Shown here in pieces: positions 12,858 to 26,065 of a stretch of DNA of 64,000 nucleotides. The notes under the pieces were generated by a model. That model did not search any database. It worked only from the letters and a program-made list of their open reading frames with translations, and was not told the DNA's origin. The translations under genes and the position numbers were made by a program. Origin of the DNA: Antedon mediterranea (Eukaryota > Echinodermata > Crinoidea > Comatulida > Antedonidae). Positions within the stretch are counted from its first letter, which is position 1; each line of letters begins with the position of its first letter. The stretch covers positions 19,962,501 through 20,026,500 of the forward strand of contig NC_092672.1 of assembly GCF_964355755.1 (NCBI RefSeq), in the 5' to 3' direction.

Positions 12858-14911
12858 TAAGCAATTCCACTTCTATCTAGTCTAGCAGAAAATTGAAAGA
12901 GTACTACAGACATGTGACAAAATCAAGTAAAACATTGGAAGAAAATAAAAGAGTATAGTACCGTAACCAAAACGAGTCTCATTACCATGCGAGACAACCA
13001 AACGAGTAGGGTATCGTAACCAAAACAAGTATCATTACCATGCGAGACAACCAAACGAGTAGGGTATCGTAACCAAAACAAGTCTCATTACCATGCGAGA
13101 CAACCAAACGAGTAGGGTATCGTAACCAAAACAAGTCTCATTACCATGCGAGACAACCAAACGAGTAGGGTACCATAACAAAAACAAGTCTCATTACCAT
13201 GCGAGACAACCAAACGAGTAGGTTATCGTAACCAAAACAAGTATCATTACCATGCGAGACGTACATGCAAACAAATACACAGTTAAAAAGTAAAAATAAA
13301 ACACCTGCAATACCATTAGTTACAATGTTATTCATCTTGTCAGATTACGTCCATACATGAAAGGTTTAAAATATTGGTATGTTGCTGTACTATATTATTT
13401 AGATTAATAGTTGAAACCAATCAAACTGTGGTATGTTTGTAAATATCATTCGTTTTGTATATCCTTGTTGAACTTTATTATTAGTATAATACAGAATATG
13501 TGCATTTCTAGTTTCAAACTTAGTAACATTCACTTGGAAACAGAATAATGTATATAATTATTATAAAGTGTCGATCATTTTGTATATTCTTGTTTGTATT
13601 CATTATTCAGTTAAACATAAGTTTATAAAAAGTATTACTTTTTAAGATGAAATACTTTGTTTTCTTTGAATATAATTAATCATTGGTGAACACTGGATTC
13701 TTGAAGGTCATCATGTGGATGTAAAATTCACATTTCACTGAGCATTCACAACCATTAAGAATAAATCTTAGTTACAATAAGAATATTCTGCAATGACAGT
13801 CAGTTTTAATGCCAACTTTTTTCACAATTTAATTTTTTTACTGCCATATAATTAAGTTTAGTGTTTAAATGTTTGTTTTACTTTGTTTTTCTGAATAAAG
13901 AAACCTTTATATATTAGTCTTTAACTGTGTATGATATTCATAAATTAACAACATGTATTTTAATGTATTTTTATGTATAAATTTAATAATCAGCAATTTT
14001 TCAAATTATTTTCTTAATGCTAACTCCTTTTCATAACTATGATACCAGTTATTCCGATATTTACTTTTCAATTCAATTTCGTAACCGATATATGGCTAGA
14101 AATCCCATTTCTAGCCGTCCAATCTAATGGAATGGTATTGATGCTTTTATACAACATACTTGTTATATAATCTATCCACATTTCTTGTTTTATGTAGTAA
14201 ATATCATGTTTTTAATTGTTACCGTCTTTTCTTATTTGTTTTTAAGATTGCCAAACCTTGTACGGCTTTGCTATTCTTTCCATTTAAATATATGTCGGGA
14301 TTCTATTGTGATACATCTAGTGAATCACACAAATCAATTGGTTACCCACCAATTATGCCCAGTCTCAGCTGAAATATGTCCTATGTGTTCACAACCCTTA
14401 TATATATATATATATGTATAAATCAAAAGAAAGTAAAACATGCAAACTAGATTGAAAATGAAAGCCATTTATTATACGATTGTACACAGCTAATATGTTA
14501 TGATACCATATTATATAGGAATCAGTTTATAAAATGTAGTGTTAACTATCTGTCGGTTATTTTGTACTCCAAAGCAGATGTATTTTGTGATGTAGTTAAG
14601 TATCTATGGACGTTTAATTACGAAAGGAAAATTATAAAACATATTTTAAATATTTTTATATCACTATTTTGAATTTAAAGTATCTAATTTACAGTACTAA
14701 ATTGTTTATATTTGTATGATAAAATATTATAAATGAATAAAAGCGGGATGATATTTCCATGAAATATTTTTGAATACCGTGATAATAATTTGTATATTTT
14801 GAGCTTAATTCATTTTAAATCTTTGTCATTGTAAGAAGAGAACACCAAGTATTGCATCCGCGTCTCTTTGGTTGTCGTTTAAATATCACGTCATCGTTCA
14901 TCATCATTGCC
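12858..14911. other. 3' flank of the Roco gene, intergenic
   Basis: AT-rich sequence with a probable poly(A) signal (AATAAA at 12944), the 53-bp minisatellite 12955-13262, a second AATAAA near 13893 and a short TA microsatellite near 14400. I found no gene or domain. Confidence 0.6.
12955..13262. repeat. Minisatellite, 53-bp unit, about 6 copies
   Basis: Copies of GTATCGTAACCAAAACAAGT plus CTCATTACCATGCGAGACAACCAAACGAGTAGG recur at 53-bp spacing (13011, 13064, 13117 and onward). Variants include CTC/ATC and one GGTACCATAAC unit. It begins just after the Roco stop codon. Confidence 0.93.
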
Positions 14912-15273
14912 GTTCGTGTTCATTATCATTGTCACTATCGTCATTATTATCAAATCATTCGTCACCATCATTCGAAACGGTATATTAAAATGCAACATAT
15001 TTTTTCGGAATTCTGTGGGGCAATTTGTACGAATGCGTGTCTTTAAATTATCTCTAGACTTCAAAAGTACATAATTAAATGCACCGTGCAGGAATCAGTA
15101 ACTTCCAGAAAGAGATCCAAATACTTTGAGGAACTGTAAGCACGCCGAAAAAAAAACAACTCATCATGGTGAAGTGAACATGAACAAGGCCAACAGCCAT
15201 AAGTCGCGTGCTAATACGCATAGTGATACCGGACCGACAGACCGACCGACCGACCGACATAGTGAACTATAGA

Positions 15274-15289
15274 GTCGCGTCCACGCGAC
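15274..15289. other. GC-rich hairpin next to a (GACC)n tract
   Basis: GTCGCGTCCACGCGAC has perfect 7-bp arms with a 2-nt loop and follows a run of GACC repeats (15235-15258). The same module is at 22739-22754 in copy 2. The block upstream (15079-15290) looks like the end of a dispersed element. A Helitron/Helentron-type 3' terminus is possible but not shown. Confidence 0.5.
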
Positions 15290-15583
15290 TAAAAATAGTA
15301 GGCAAACATCATGAGTAAAAAATGGTCACGATAACTGGTGTGTAATACAAAATTGCTCAGTTGACCATAAATACAATAATATGATAATACGTCATAATCA
15401 TCGTAACCAACAACATTAAATAGTTAGATTATTCCTCATGAATGCTATAAATAATAAACTGAATGAAGCTACTCTAAATAAATATAAAGTTTAGTTTGGA
15501 GTTAACCGCTTAATGATGAGACCAGTGAGTTTGCAGAATTTGATAATTACCAACTTAATACAAAAAATAGAAAGACAAAAGAA

Positions 15584-15703
15584 AGGAGGTGGTCTATATT
15601 GCCAACGGAACTATTATGTGAGACACTTACCGACCACAACAAAAGGAGGTGGTCTATATTGACAACGGAACTATTATGTGAGACACTTACCGACCACAAC
15701 AAC
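15584..15703. repeat. 60-bp VNTR, 2 units (copy 1)
   Basis: Two consecutive 60-bp units begin AGGAGGTGGTCTATATTG and end ACCGACCACAAC. The equivalent place in the second large repeat has four units, so array length differs between the copies. Both strands stay open because 60 is divisible by 3; no gene is implied. Confidence 0.92.
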
Positions 15704-16479
15704 TGCCCTTTTGAATGCCTTTTGATTAAAGTTACATTACCAAGAATGTGCAAACTCTTTAGCACCAATCGGTCGAACCATCGCAACTTTATTCTTATAT
15801 GCCCGACGAAAGAGATAAATACTAAGATCATAAATCACAATGAAGACACAGTTCTACGAGAGTTCGTCAGTTAGATCTTTCGGCCAATGTATACAATGGA
15901 GATGATCCTTTTCTCTCGGATGGTAATGTTAATGCCAAAACTAATTTATATAATTCAATTATGCATGATACTTACAATGGGCATTTCCCAGTGATTACTA
16001 GCAGTAAGCGGGTTACAGATAAAACTGACGCACAACATAAGAAAATTAGTTAATTAATTAAGTTGCTAAATTTAATTTGAGATAAATTTTAAAAGCTGAT
16101 CAATGGGCCAGACTTCGGAATTTTGTACAAAAAATAATTTAGTTTACCAGCATAATTGCCATCAAGAGAACCTCCCCAGTTATATTCATATACTTTTTTT
16201 TGTATAATTTGTTCATCATTTGTATATTGTAATTGTATTTCTTTCATACGGTCTCGTGGAAGAACACATTTTGTTGTGAACGAGCCTCCGTTTTAAAATA
16301 AATATATTGTTATTATTATATATGCCTGGAAAGTACGGAAAAGGCTTAATATAGCTTGATTTAAAAACATCTAAAGCTGGTCATCCCGACAATTAACCAG
16401 TGAGCTTAATAATGGATTTTGCACCTACTAACTCCAATTATCACGAATATGTTGAACAGTGTACTAGTGAAAGATATTT

Positions 16480-17060
16480 TTTTTGGAGGATTGGAAGAAG
16501 TCCACTCAGTTTACAATATAAAAGGTTAAAAATGCCAAGACTTTAAATGTGCTTAGACCTATCTCGCTCTCTCCATTTTTGTTTGAATATTTCATTTTTC
16601 AATGGATTCTCTAGAATAACAGTGACGGATAAGAGGCAATAGCTGCAAGCAGAGCTCGACAACTTTCCATCTTATCAGCGTCATTGACAAATCCTGAAGG
16701 GTTTTAAGAGAGATAGCTTTGATGCAAATATTTGTGTTCATCGTGTAGGTCACTCTGTATGTATCAATAGGTTAATTGAGCTTAGGATTTGGTCGTCAAT
16801 AGCACATCATGAATACTCGATTTGCGGGAGTGGTCTCTGATACATACCAATTAACTGTGGAGTACCTCATGGTAGCCTACTTTAATAGCACCCACCCTTT
16901 TCCTGGTGTTATTCAATGATGCACTCATTGTGTGCTGTGGAGGTTACAGTTACTTAAACAAGTGGTGCAATGTAACTGGTAATATGACACCGAAACTATC
17001 TAAATGTAAGGTGATGTCGTTACAACTATTAAGATGTTATTAAATTTGAAGTAAAAATGA
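16480..17060 (+). pseudogene. Decayed LINE reverse transcriptase fragment (copy 1)
   Basis: Broken reading frames contain pieces of a non-LTR reverse transcriptase. INCGVPHGSLL at about 16851-16883 matches the 'GVPQGS.LGP' motif, and LNKWCNVTGNMTPKLSKCKV at about 16956-17015 matches the downstream 'W...N.L..N..KtkvM' segment. Stops and frameshifts separate them. A CR1/Jockey-like origin is inferred from these motifs. Confidence 0.6.
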
Positions 17061-18223
17061 TTCAGTATTAAAGGTGTTGAAAATAATTACTCGATATTGT
17101 TATTCATAATAATTTAAAATGTGATACGAATACTGAGGAGATTGTTTCAAGAGATCTGTGTTTGAAAATGATATATTGATAGATCTATTTATTGAACAAA
17201 CAGTAGGCCTAATAAAAAAAAAGATGTGTGGGAAATGTATGTAGTTGAAACCGAAACACGACATAAACGCGCTGGTACAATATTGTGTGTATGCATTTGA
17301 CGGAGCGTTATTTGAGAGAAAATGCCCCAGGGCATTTATTATTTGAGGAGGTGGAAGGGTGGGCGTTTATTTCAAATGATGTTTTATGAAGGGGACGCGG
17401 CGCGTCATTCAAAGCGGAGCGTTTATTCGAATAAATACGGTAGGTTATTAGTTTTAATAAGTTAATCACTTCCGTAAAAAAACGACAAATGACAAAATAA
17501 AATGGTTAAATTCTCTCAAAAACCCATTTACTTGTAGCAATTTGACTCTTTTTAAAATTACAGTTTTTCAGGTAAATTCAATTTTTGTCAAAGTGGATAA
17601 CTATTAATGTGACATTAAAATGGCATCTGTAATTAACGTGGCCAAAATTACATTGCAATGATTATGTTGACACCTTAAATAATGAACAAAATATATATTG
17701 CGATATTAATTTGATTAAAAAATCAGGATTAGGATATGACATTAAACAAACTTAAAAAAAAAACGTTATCACCACTTAATACGAAACGATATGGGAAGAC
17801 AACTTTAGCTTATGGTTATAAAAGATATCTCTGATTATTTGATGATAAATAGATGATTATTGATGATGTATGAATTATTTGATCACAGTCATTCCAAATT
17901 ACATCTTTCTTGCGTCTTTTAGTTAATAGATTATAATGATTAAGACATGGTTTGTTCTTCCAGGCCTAAAAGGCTGTCGATTGCTTGATGATCGATTGAT
18001 GAATAGGGTCACATCCCTACCATAGGCCTAGGTCTGCAATATTTATTACACAATAGTATATCCTGACTTGCAATGATCTCAACCATGATCCTGTTTTAGA
18101 ATGATTTTTTGTTGTTGAAATTAGATAAATTCGTATTATTAGGCCTACTTTAAATTTATTAACATCACGTCATTTCAGTAATTTTCCAGGTTATTTCTTT
18201 AGACTTTGACCAAAGAATATATA

Positions 18224-18600
18224 TCACAAGAATGAGTATTCCGCGATTTTTGCATGAGAGCTCCAGAGAGAGTGATGCCCGCCCTAATAAGGGCGGATGT
18301 ATACATACTAAATAAGACTTGATTTAATAGATAGATAGAATTATGATAATATATTTTGCAATTGTAAACTATTTTATAATACATATTTATTAACAAACTA
18401 GTGTACATTCACTTTTACAGACAATTATTTACTAACATGCTAAATTAGTTCACGAAAAAAGGCCTAACACAGCAATAGGTGGTCCAGCCTTTGATTAGTG
18501 AAACCGTCACAAAAAGTTGTATACATCCCAGATACATCCTCACTCATGGCGGCGCCCTACCACATGGACAAGGAAAATCGCGGATTACTCATTCTTGTGA
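18224..18600. repeat. Fold-back structure around the caspase-like exon (copy 1)
   Basis: Inverted arms 18224-18249 and 18575-18600 differ by one base over 26 bp. A further 11-bp arm (ATGTATACATC / its complement) sits inside each. The same structure is at 25791-26167 in the second large repeat. Confidence 0.6.
18499..18596 (+). pseudogene. Caspase-like orphan exon (copy 1)
   Basis: A candidate internal exon runs from the AG at 18497-18498 to the donor GTGAGT at 18597. It encodes a linker ending in PYHMDKENRGLLIL. The pattern Y-x-M-x4-RG-x-x-[LI]-I is how the caspase catalytic domain begins (beta strand 1). No active-site exon (HG or QACxG) was found nearby, so this is an isolated fragment or a chance match. 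The last 26 bp (18575-18600) are repeated in inverted orientation at 18224-18249, which may mean it is part of a fold-back element instead. Confidence 0.3.
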
Positions 18601-20471
18601 GTCGTCGGCAGAGGTCGCACACGTGTGAGTACTACCATGGAGCATGGATTAAAGAATCGAATGCATGGAGTAAAGAATAAATTACTTTCTGTGATATAAG
18701 TATTATTTAGAATGCTGTGGTGTGGATATATTTGAATCTATTTTAAATGATTTAGATATACGTTTATTATTATAATAATAATCTTAAACGGGCAATAAAC
18801 TTGTACTTGTGTCTTGTACATTTACTCTTGCAGGCCTAATGTGTTCTAATAAAAACAGAAATGACCATTAAATCAGTTAATAATACATTAAGTAGCCTAT
18901 TTTAAAACTCTGGTTATATAGGCCTATTGTATGTCTAATAATTATTGTATATTATCAAAAATACTTAAATAAGCCTATGCCTTCGTAAGAAAATAGGAGG
19001 AACAAAATAACATTACAGTATTTCGAAATGATTCCTTTTTTATAGCGATTTTTGGAAAAAATAATATTTATTAAGGCTTGAATTATTTCAGGATTATACA
19101 GTTCCACAGTAAAACCTACCAACATTGGATTGCGAAAACTCTGAAAAGGCTACTACTGCTATTGTTTTAAAACAATGAGGGAGTGTCTTGAATTCCATCT
19201 TAGACAATGAAGGTGGTGTAGCATGGTTGTTTTTTTATTAACATAACAATGAAATGTGTTACGTTTCGTGTCTTCAATTTGTTGAAGTGTTATTAACAGC
19301 AAAGTTAAATATAAAAATAATGGTGAATTATTTTATGTTTTTAAAAATTAGAGGGAAGCTAGATTGCTTGTTGTGTGTGATTAATGGAGATGTTAATATT
19401 AATGTTACATTTTATTATGTTATTTATCCAATATTTATTATTTTTATAAATTGTCACGATTGTTGTAATTCAGTTTGTTAACTGCAAGAACAATTTAAAT
19501 AAATAAACCTTGTTTATTATTGTTGTTGCGTCCGTTTTCACTTACATTTCTTTTCTTACGTTATGTTAATATAATATGTTCATTTTTGGTTTTATATTTA
19601 TTTTACTCTGTACAGTATTTGTAAAAATAAATGTTATTAAGTTGTGGTATACATTACTGATTCTGATTTTAATGTACAAATTATATGTGGCAAACTTCAC
19701 CGACATTGATATACAGTAACAACAACGATAAATGAAGAAAAACATAATTAAAAGTTAATATTTATTTGTAAAGTACACACACTCTTTTTCATTATAACTT
19801 ATAGAAGTGCATATCCTTAAATTAATCTAATGACAGTACTGTATATAACTTGCATTTCTTTCAGTCTTAAATATAATCGTTGGGGCACATTTTCCGACCG
19901 GTACAAAAATGAAAACATTTCATTTTCTTATGTCATTATTTATAATTCAATCTTTATATAAGAAAAAAGAAAGCATGATTTTATGTTCAATATCACAAAA
20001 TACACATTAAATCTCATTTAATTTGATTTATAAATAAAAGTAACATTTTGTTGTACTTAGTTAATAATAAAACGTCAGATATTTATGACTTTATAATCTC
20101 ACATAAAAAAAAGTAGGGTAAGTGATCTAAGTATAACATCGAAACTTTGCTGTATAATGTCTAATTTCATAACGTGATTCACTAGTTATTACAAAAGTTA
20201 GTAAAAAGACTTAAACAAATCAGTTGTTTGTTTGATTTCATCGTAGTGTTACATGAAAAAGGAAATTTTGTAAATATATAATTTTGTGTGTTTTCGCTTG
20301 CATCGTTATTAATTTTGGTTTGATTTATTACAGTTAGGCCTCTAAAGTTAAAGTTTAAAAGTATAGTCACCTACAAAAAGCGCATGATGACACAAGCGCA
20401 GTCGGTTACTTGCAAGAAGTTTGGCTAAACAATGATCATTATTTATTAATAACGCTTTTAAGTTAGGCGTT

Positions 20472-22360
20472 TACCGTCACACAATACACACACACAATTC
20501 GGTACATTTAAGGATTCTTTTTTTTGTAATCGGTAAAACAATAACCGGAGTGCGCACATCTTTATAAGAGAACCTCATTTTAGAGAATATTACTTATTTC
20601 TGAATTGCCATCTGAATTGTTAACTACACTTTTACTGATTATCTACGAACCATGAACGATTGTATTGAATGTCGCGAACCCGTAACGGAACAGCAAGAAG
20701 GACCGTTTTGCGAAGAGTGTCAGAGATGGCAACATCGTCGGTGTAACTCAGGAGTGAAAAGAGGAGCAGCGTACAGGTTAGCCGTCGAAGAGGGTTTTAT
20801 TGATTGGACATGTAGAGAATGTGCTCCAGAAAACAACGTCCAACCGGTGCCGCAACTGGAGATTTTTGCAGCCGACCTTGGCGACTTTTTAGAACCAATC
20901 GTTCATAGAAGAAGAGGTACTGAATCTTTACCCTGAACCACAACCAATACCAGTGATGCCTGCTGTTGATGATGACATCGTTACTTATCGGCGATTAGCA
21001 GGAACAACAAAACGTAGGAATGTAAGCTCTTAAAATATTTATAATCTATTCTTTGTAATTTTTTTTTTATTATCGCATTTCTTGTGAAAACCAACTTAAC
21101 CTTCTGTTGTTTCAGGACTCGCTTGTAGACAGTCATGGGTACCAATATACAGAGAAGATTGATAAAAGACGGGCAAATACAACATGGAGATGTTTTCTCA
21201 GAAACAAGAATGTGACGTGCAAAGCAACAGTGTTGGAGAAGAATGGAGTTGAAACATTGTGGGATGAGTACCGCGAGGGCCAACGTAGTGTACGTTCTCA
21301 AATGCTTGCCGCGAGTAAACTTATTACTCGCGATGCTCGCGTTGAATAGTGCTAATGTATGTATGTTAGTTAAATTAGTTAAAAAATTAGTAAAAAATCT
21401 TATGTTAGTAATAAACATTAAATATAATTTTAAACTATTTGCAAAATACGTTAGTTAAAAACTTTTGTAATATAACATGTTATTGCTAGAAATAAAGTCA
21501 ATTTTAATGTATGTAAAGAAGTAAGATATTAGTAAAAATCGTATGCTAGTAATAAACATTAAAAAAGATATTGTTTCATTGTTAAATTTTAAACTATTTG
21601 CAAACTATATTACTTATTAGTTAAGTAGTTTTGTAATATAACATGTTATTACTAGTAATAAAGTCAATTTTAATGCATGCTAGTGGTTATATAGGAAAAA
21701 AACAATTATAAAATATAAATGTTATATTATATGTTTATTTATAAAATATGGTAGTTAAGTTAATTCGTTCGTAAATTCTCAAACTTATAACATGTCTAAA
21801 TAGAAATACAGGAATTGATAATAAATGTGTTAAGATTGTATATAATAAAATAATTTTCATTTTTCTCTATCTGTGATGAATCTAACTGTATCTGAAAAGA
21901 AATCGTAATATTATATACAATAATACAAATCTAGAGAAAAATCGGTAAAGCAATGCACCCCTATTTTTTTAATGGAATAAGCCACGGAGATCGCCAATCT
22001 AAACAATGCATTTAATATAAACAATGCAAGCAAGCCTGGCGTTCCATACTAAATACATGCGGCCGAACTCGTTGGCGGCCGAACACGACGGTATTCCTAC
22101 ATGGAATGTGGTGGCACAAAAAAGTTTTCAGGAATCATGACTGTTAGTGTTGACATATTTTGAACTTTAGTTCCCGGTAATATTTTACATATTTTATGGT
22201 AAAGTTAAGCTATCAGTGACTTGTAAAGGATAACAATAGGCCATTCCAACAATACAGGTGCCTAAGCCTAAGTTTTAAAACATGAAACCAGGTCATTCCG
22301 TGTCTTAAATGTACGTTTTATGGTAATATGATAAAAAGAAAAAAAACAATGCACTACTAA
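20472..22360. other. Spacer between the two large direct repeats
   Basis: A 1.89 kb single-copy segment. It contains the PHD-FLYWCH gene remnant at 20652-21349, then AT-rich sequence with a local duplication (AGTAATAAACATTAAA.. near 21403 and 21549; AACATGTTATT near 21475 and 21640). Nothing else coding is visible. Confidence 0.7.
20652..21349 (+). pseudogene. PHD finger plus FLYWCH domain gene, frameshifted
   Basis: The ATG at 20652 opens a PHD finger with C4, C7, C20, C23, H28, C31, C54 and C57 (C4HC3). The frame ends at 20936, but a +1-type shift near 20912-20918, in an AGAAGAAG tract, opens a second frame that runs PEPQPIPVMPAVDDD to a donor at 21022. Splicing to 21116 continues into DSLVDSHGYQYTEK..TTWRCFLRNKNVTCKATV, a FLYWCH zinc finger with W and Cys but without the expected final His-x-His. 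Related PHD-FLYWCH proteins in marine invertebrates are linked to MULE-type transposases (recollection). It is a pseudogene, or intact if the shift is an assembly error. Confidence 0.7.
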
Positions 22361-22738
22361 GTTTGTGTTCATTATCATTGTCACTATCGTCATTATTATC
22401 AAATCATTATTCGTCACCATCATTCGAAACTGTATATTAAAATGTAACGGATTCTTTCGGAATTCTGTGTGTCACCTCATTAGTGCAGCAATGTGTACTA
22501 ATTCGTGTCTTTAAATTTTCTCTAGACTTTAAATGTACGTAATTAAATGCACCGTGCAGGAATCAGTAACTTCCAGAAAGAGATCCAAATACTTTGAGGA
22601 ACTGTAAGCACGTCGAAAAATAACAACTCATCATGGTGAAGTGAACATGAAAAAGGCCAACAGCCATAAATCGCGCGTGCTAAAACGAATAGTGATACCG
22701 GACCGACAGACCGACCGACCGACATAGTGAACTATAGA

Positions 22739-22754
22739 GTCGCGTCCACGCGAC
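22739..22754. other. GC-rich hairpin next to a (GACC)n tract (copy 2)
   Basis: Same 7-bp-arm hairpin as at 15274-15289, with a shorter preceding GACC tract. Confidence 0.5.
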
Positions 22755-23025
22755 TAAAAATAGTAGGCAAACATCATGAGTAAAAAAAGGTCACGATAAC
22801 TGGTGTGTAATACAAAATTGCTCAGTTGACCATAAATACAATAATATGATAATACGTCATAATCATCGTAACCAACAACATTAAATAGTTGAAAACAGTT
22901 AAAACTGAATGAAGCTACTCTAAATAAATATAAAGTTTAGATAGGAGTTAAACGCTTAATGATGAGACCAGTGAGTTTGCAGAATTTGATAATTACCAAC
23001 TTAATACAAAAAATAGAAATACAAA

Positions 23026-23265
23026 AAGGAGGTGGTCTATATTGCCAACGGAACTATTATGTGAGACACTTACCGACCACAAGAAAAGGAGGTGGTCTAT
23101 ATTGACAACGGAACTATTATGTGAGACACTTACCGACCACAAGAAAAGGAGGTGGTCTATATTGACAACGGAACTATTATGTGAGACACTTACCGACCAC
23201 AACAAAAGGAGGTGGTCTATATTGCCAACGGAACTATTATGTGAGACACATACCGACCACAACAA
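23026..23265. repeat. 60-bp VNTR, 4 units (copy 2)
   Basis: Four consecutive 60-bp units, the same as in copy 1. Internal variants (GCCAACGG or GACAACGG; ACAAGAAA or ACAACAAA) let the units be ordered. Confidence 0.93.
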
Positions 23266-24043
23266 CTGCCCTTTTGAATGCCTTTTGATTAAAGTTACAT
23301 TACCAAGAATGTGCAAACTCTTTAGCACCAATCGGTCGAACCATCACAACTTTATTCTTATCTGCTCGACGAATGAGATAAACACTAAGATCATAAAATC
23401 ACAATGAAGACACAGTTCTACGAGAGTTCGTCAGTTAGATCTTTCGGCCAATGTATACAATGGAGATGATCCTTTTCTCTCGGATGGTAATGTTAATGGC
23501 AAAACTAATTTATATAATTCAATTATGCATGATACTTACAATGAGCATTTCCGAGTGATTACTAGCAGTAAGCGGGTTACAGATAAAACTGACGCACAAC
23601 ATAAGAAAATTAGTTAATTAATTAAGTTGCTAAATTTAATTTAAGATAAATTTTAAAAACTGATCAATGGGCCAGACTTCGGAATTTGGTACAAAAAATG
23701 ATTTAGGTTACCAGCATAATTGCCATCAAGAGAACCTCCCCAGTTATATTCATATACTTTTTTTTGTATAATTTGTTCATCATTTTTATATTGTAATTGT
23801 ATTTCTTTCATACGGTTTTGTAGAAGAACACATTTTGTTGTGAACGAGCCTCCGTTTTAAAATAAATATATTTTTATTATTATATATGCCTGGAAAGTAC
23901 GGAAAAGGCTTAATATAGCTTGATTTAAAAACATATAAAGCTGGTCATCCCGACAATTAACCAGTGAGCTTAATAATGGATTTTGCACCTGAATTAACGC
24001 CAATTATCCCGAATATTTTGAACAGTGTACTAGTGAAAGATAT

Positions 24044-24625
24044 TTTTTTTTAGAGGATTGGAAGAAGTCCACTCAGTTTACAATATGAAAGGTTAAAAAT
24101 GCAAAGACTTTAAATGTGCTTAGACCTATCTCGCTCTCTCCATTTTTGTTTGAATATTTCATTTTTCAATGGATTCTCTAGAATAACAGTGACGGATAAG
24201 AGGCAATAGCTGCAAGCAGAGCTCGACTACTTTCCATCTTATCAGCGTCATTGACAAATCCTGAAGGGTTTTAAGAGAGATAGCTTTGATGCAAATATTT
24301 GTGTTCATCGTGTAGGTCACTCTGTATGTATCAATAGGTTAATTGAGCTTAGGATTTGGTCGTCAATGGCACATCATGAATACTCGATTTGCGGGAGTGG
24401 TCTCTGATACATACCAATTAACTGTGGAGTACCTCATGGTAGCCTACTTTAATAGCACCCACCCTTTTCCTGGTGTTATTCAATGATGCACTCATTGTGT
24501 GCTGTGGAGGTTACAGTTACTTAAACAAGTGGTGCAATGTAACTGGTAATATGACACCGAAACTATCTAAATGTAAGGTGATGTCGTTACAACTATTAAG
24601 ATGTTATTAAATTTGAAGTAAACAT
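24044..24625 (+). pseudogene. Decayed LINE reverse transcriptase fragment (copy 2)
   Basis: Second copy of the fragment at 16480-17060 with the same broken GVPHGS-type and W..K(C)KV motifs. It shares the same inactivating changes, so the decay predates the duplication. Confidence 0.6.
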
Positions 24626-26065
24626 GATTCAGTATTAAAGGTGTTGAAAATAATTACTCGATATTGTTATTCATAATAATTTAAAATGTGATACGAATAC
24701 TGAGGAGATTTTTTCAAGAGATCTGTGTTTGAAAATGATATATTGATAGATCTATTTATTGAACAAACAGTAGGCCTAATAAAAAAAAAGATGTGTGGGA
24801 ATTGTATGTAGTTGAAACCGAAACACGACATAAACGCGCTGGTACAATATTGTGTGTATGCATTTGACGGAGCGTTATTTGAGAGAAAATGCCCCAGGGC
24901 ATTTATTATTTGAGGAGGTGGAAGGGTGGGCGTTTATTTCAAATGATGTTTTATGAAGGGGACGCGGCGCGTCATTCAAAGCGGAGCGTTTATTCGAATA
25001 AATACGGTAGGTTATTAGTTTTAATAAGTTAATCACTTCCGTAAAAAAACGACAAATGACAAAATAAAATGGTTAAATTCTCTCAAAAACCCATTTACTT
25101 GTAGCAATTTGACTCTTTTTAAAATTACAGTTTTTCAGGTAAATTCAATTTTTGTCAAAGTGGATAACTATTAATGTGACATTAAAATGGCATCTGTAAT
25201 TAACGTGGCCAAAATTACATTGCAATGATTATGTTGACACCTTAAATAATGAACAAAATATATATTGCGATATTAATTTGATTAAAAAATCAGGATTAGG
25301 ATATGACATTAAACAAACTTAAAAAAAAAACGTTATCACCACTTAATACGAAACGATATGGGAAGACAACTTTAGCTTATGGTTATAAAAGATATCTCTG
25401 ATTATTTGATGATAAATAGATGATTATTGATGATGTATGAATTATTTGATCAAAGTCATTCCAAATTACATCTTTCTTGCGTCTTTTAGTTAATAGATTA
25501 TAATGATTAAGACATGGTTTGTTCTTCCAGGCCTAAAAGGCTGTCGATTGCTTGATGATCGATTGATGAATAGGGTCACATCCCTACCATAGGCTTAGGT
25601 CTGCAATATTTATTACACAATAGTATATCCTGACTTGCAATGATCTCAACCATGATCCTGTTTTAGAATGATTTTTTGTTGTTGAAATTAGATAAATTCG
25701 TATTATTAGGCCTACTTTAAATTTATTAACATCACGTCATTTCAGTAATTTTCCAGGTTATTTCTTTAGACTTTGACCAAAGAATATATATCACAAGAAT
25801 GAGTATTCCGCGATTTTTGCATGAGAGCTCCAGAGAGAGTGATGCCCGCCCTAATAAGGGCGGATGTATACATACTAAATAAGACTTGATTTAATAGATA
25901 GATAGAATTATGATAATATATTTTGCAATTGTAAACTATTTTATAATACATATTTATTAACAAACTAGTGTACATTCACTTTTACAGACAATTATTTACT
26001 AACATGCTAAATTAGTTCACGAAAAAAGGCCTAACACAGCAATAGGTGGTCCAGCCTTTGATTAG

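Larger units (their letters stand above)
14912..20471. repeat. Large direct repeat, copy 1 (5.56 kb)
   Basis: Nearly base-for-base repeated at 22361-28038. The offset is 7449 bp at the left edge and 7567 bp at the right edge; the 118-bp change is mostly two extra 60-bp VNTR units in copy 2. Homology starts abruptly at GTGTTCATTATC and stops abruptly after AAGTTAGGCGTT, with unrelated flanks. I see no TG..CA ends, primer-binding site or target duplication, so an LTR is not supported. A recent segmental duplication or an assembly haplotype duplicate are the main explanations. Confidence 0.93.

Noticed and set aside
15075-15260. Minus-strand frame rich in SVGRSV
   Set aside because: Produced by the GACC microsatellite and neighbouring repeat sequence, present in both large repeats; no sign of coding.
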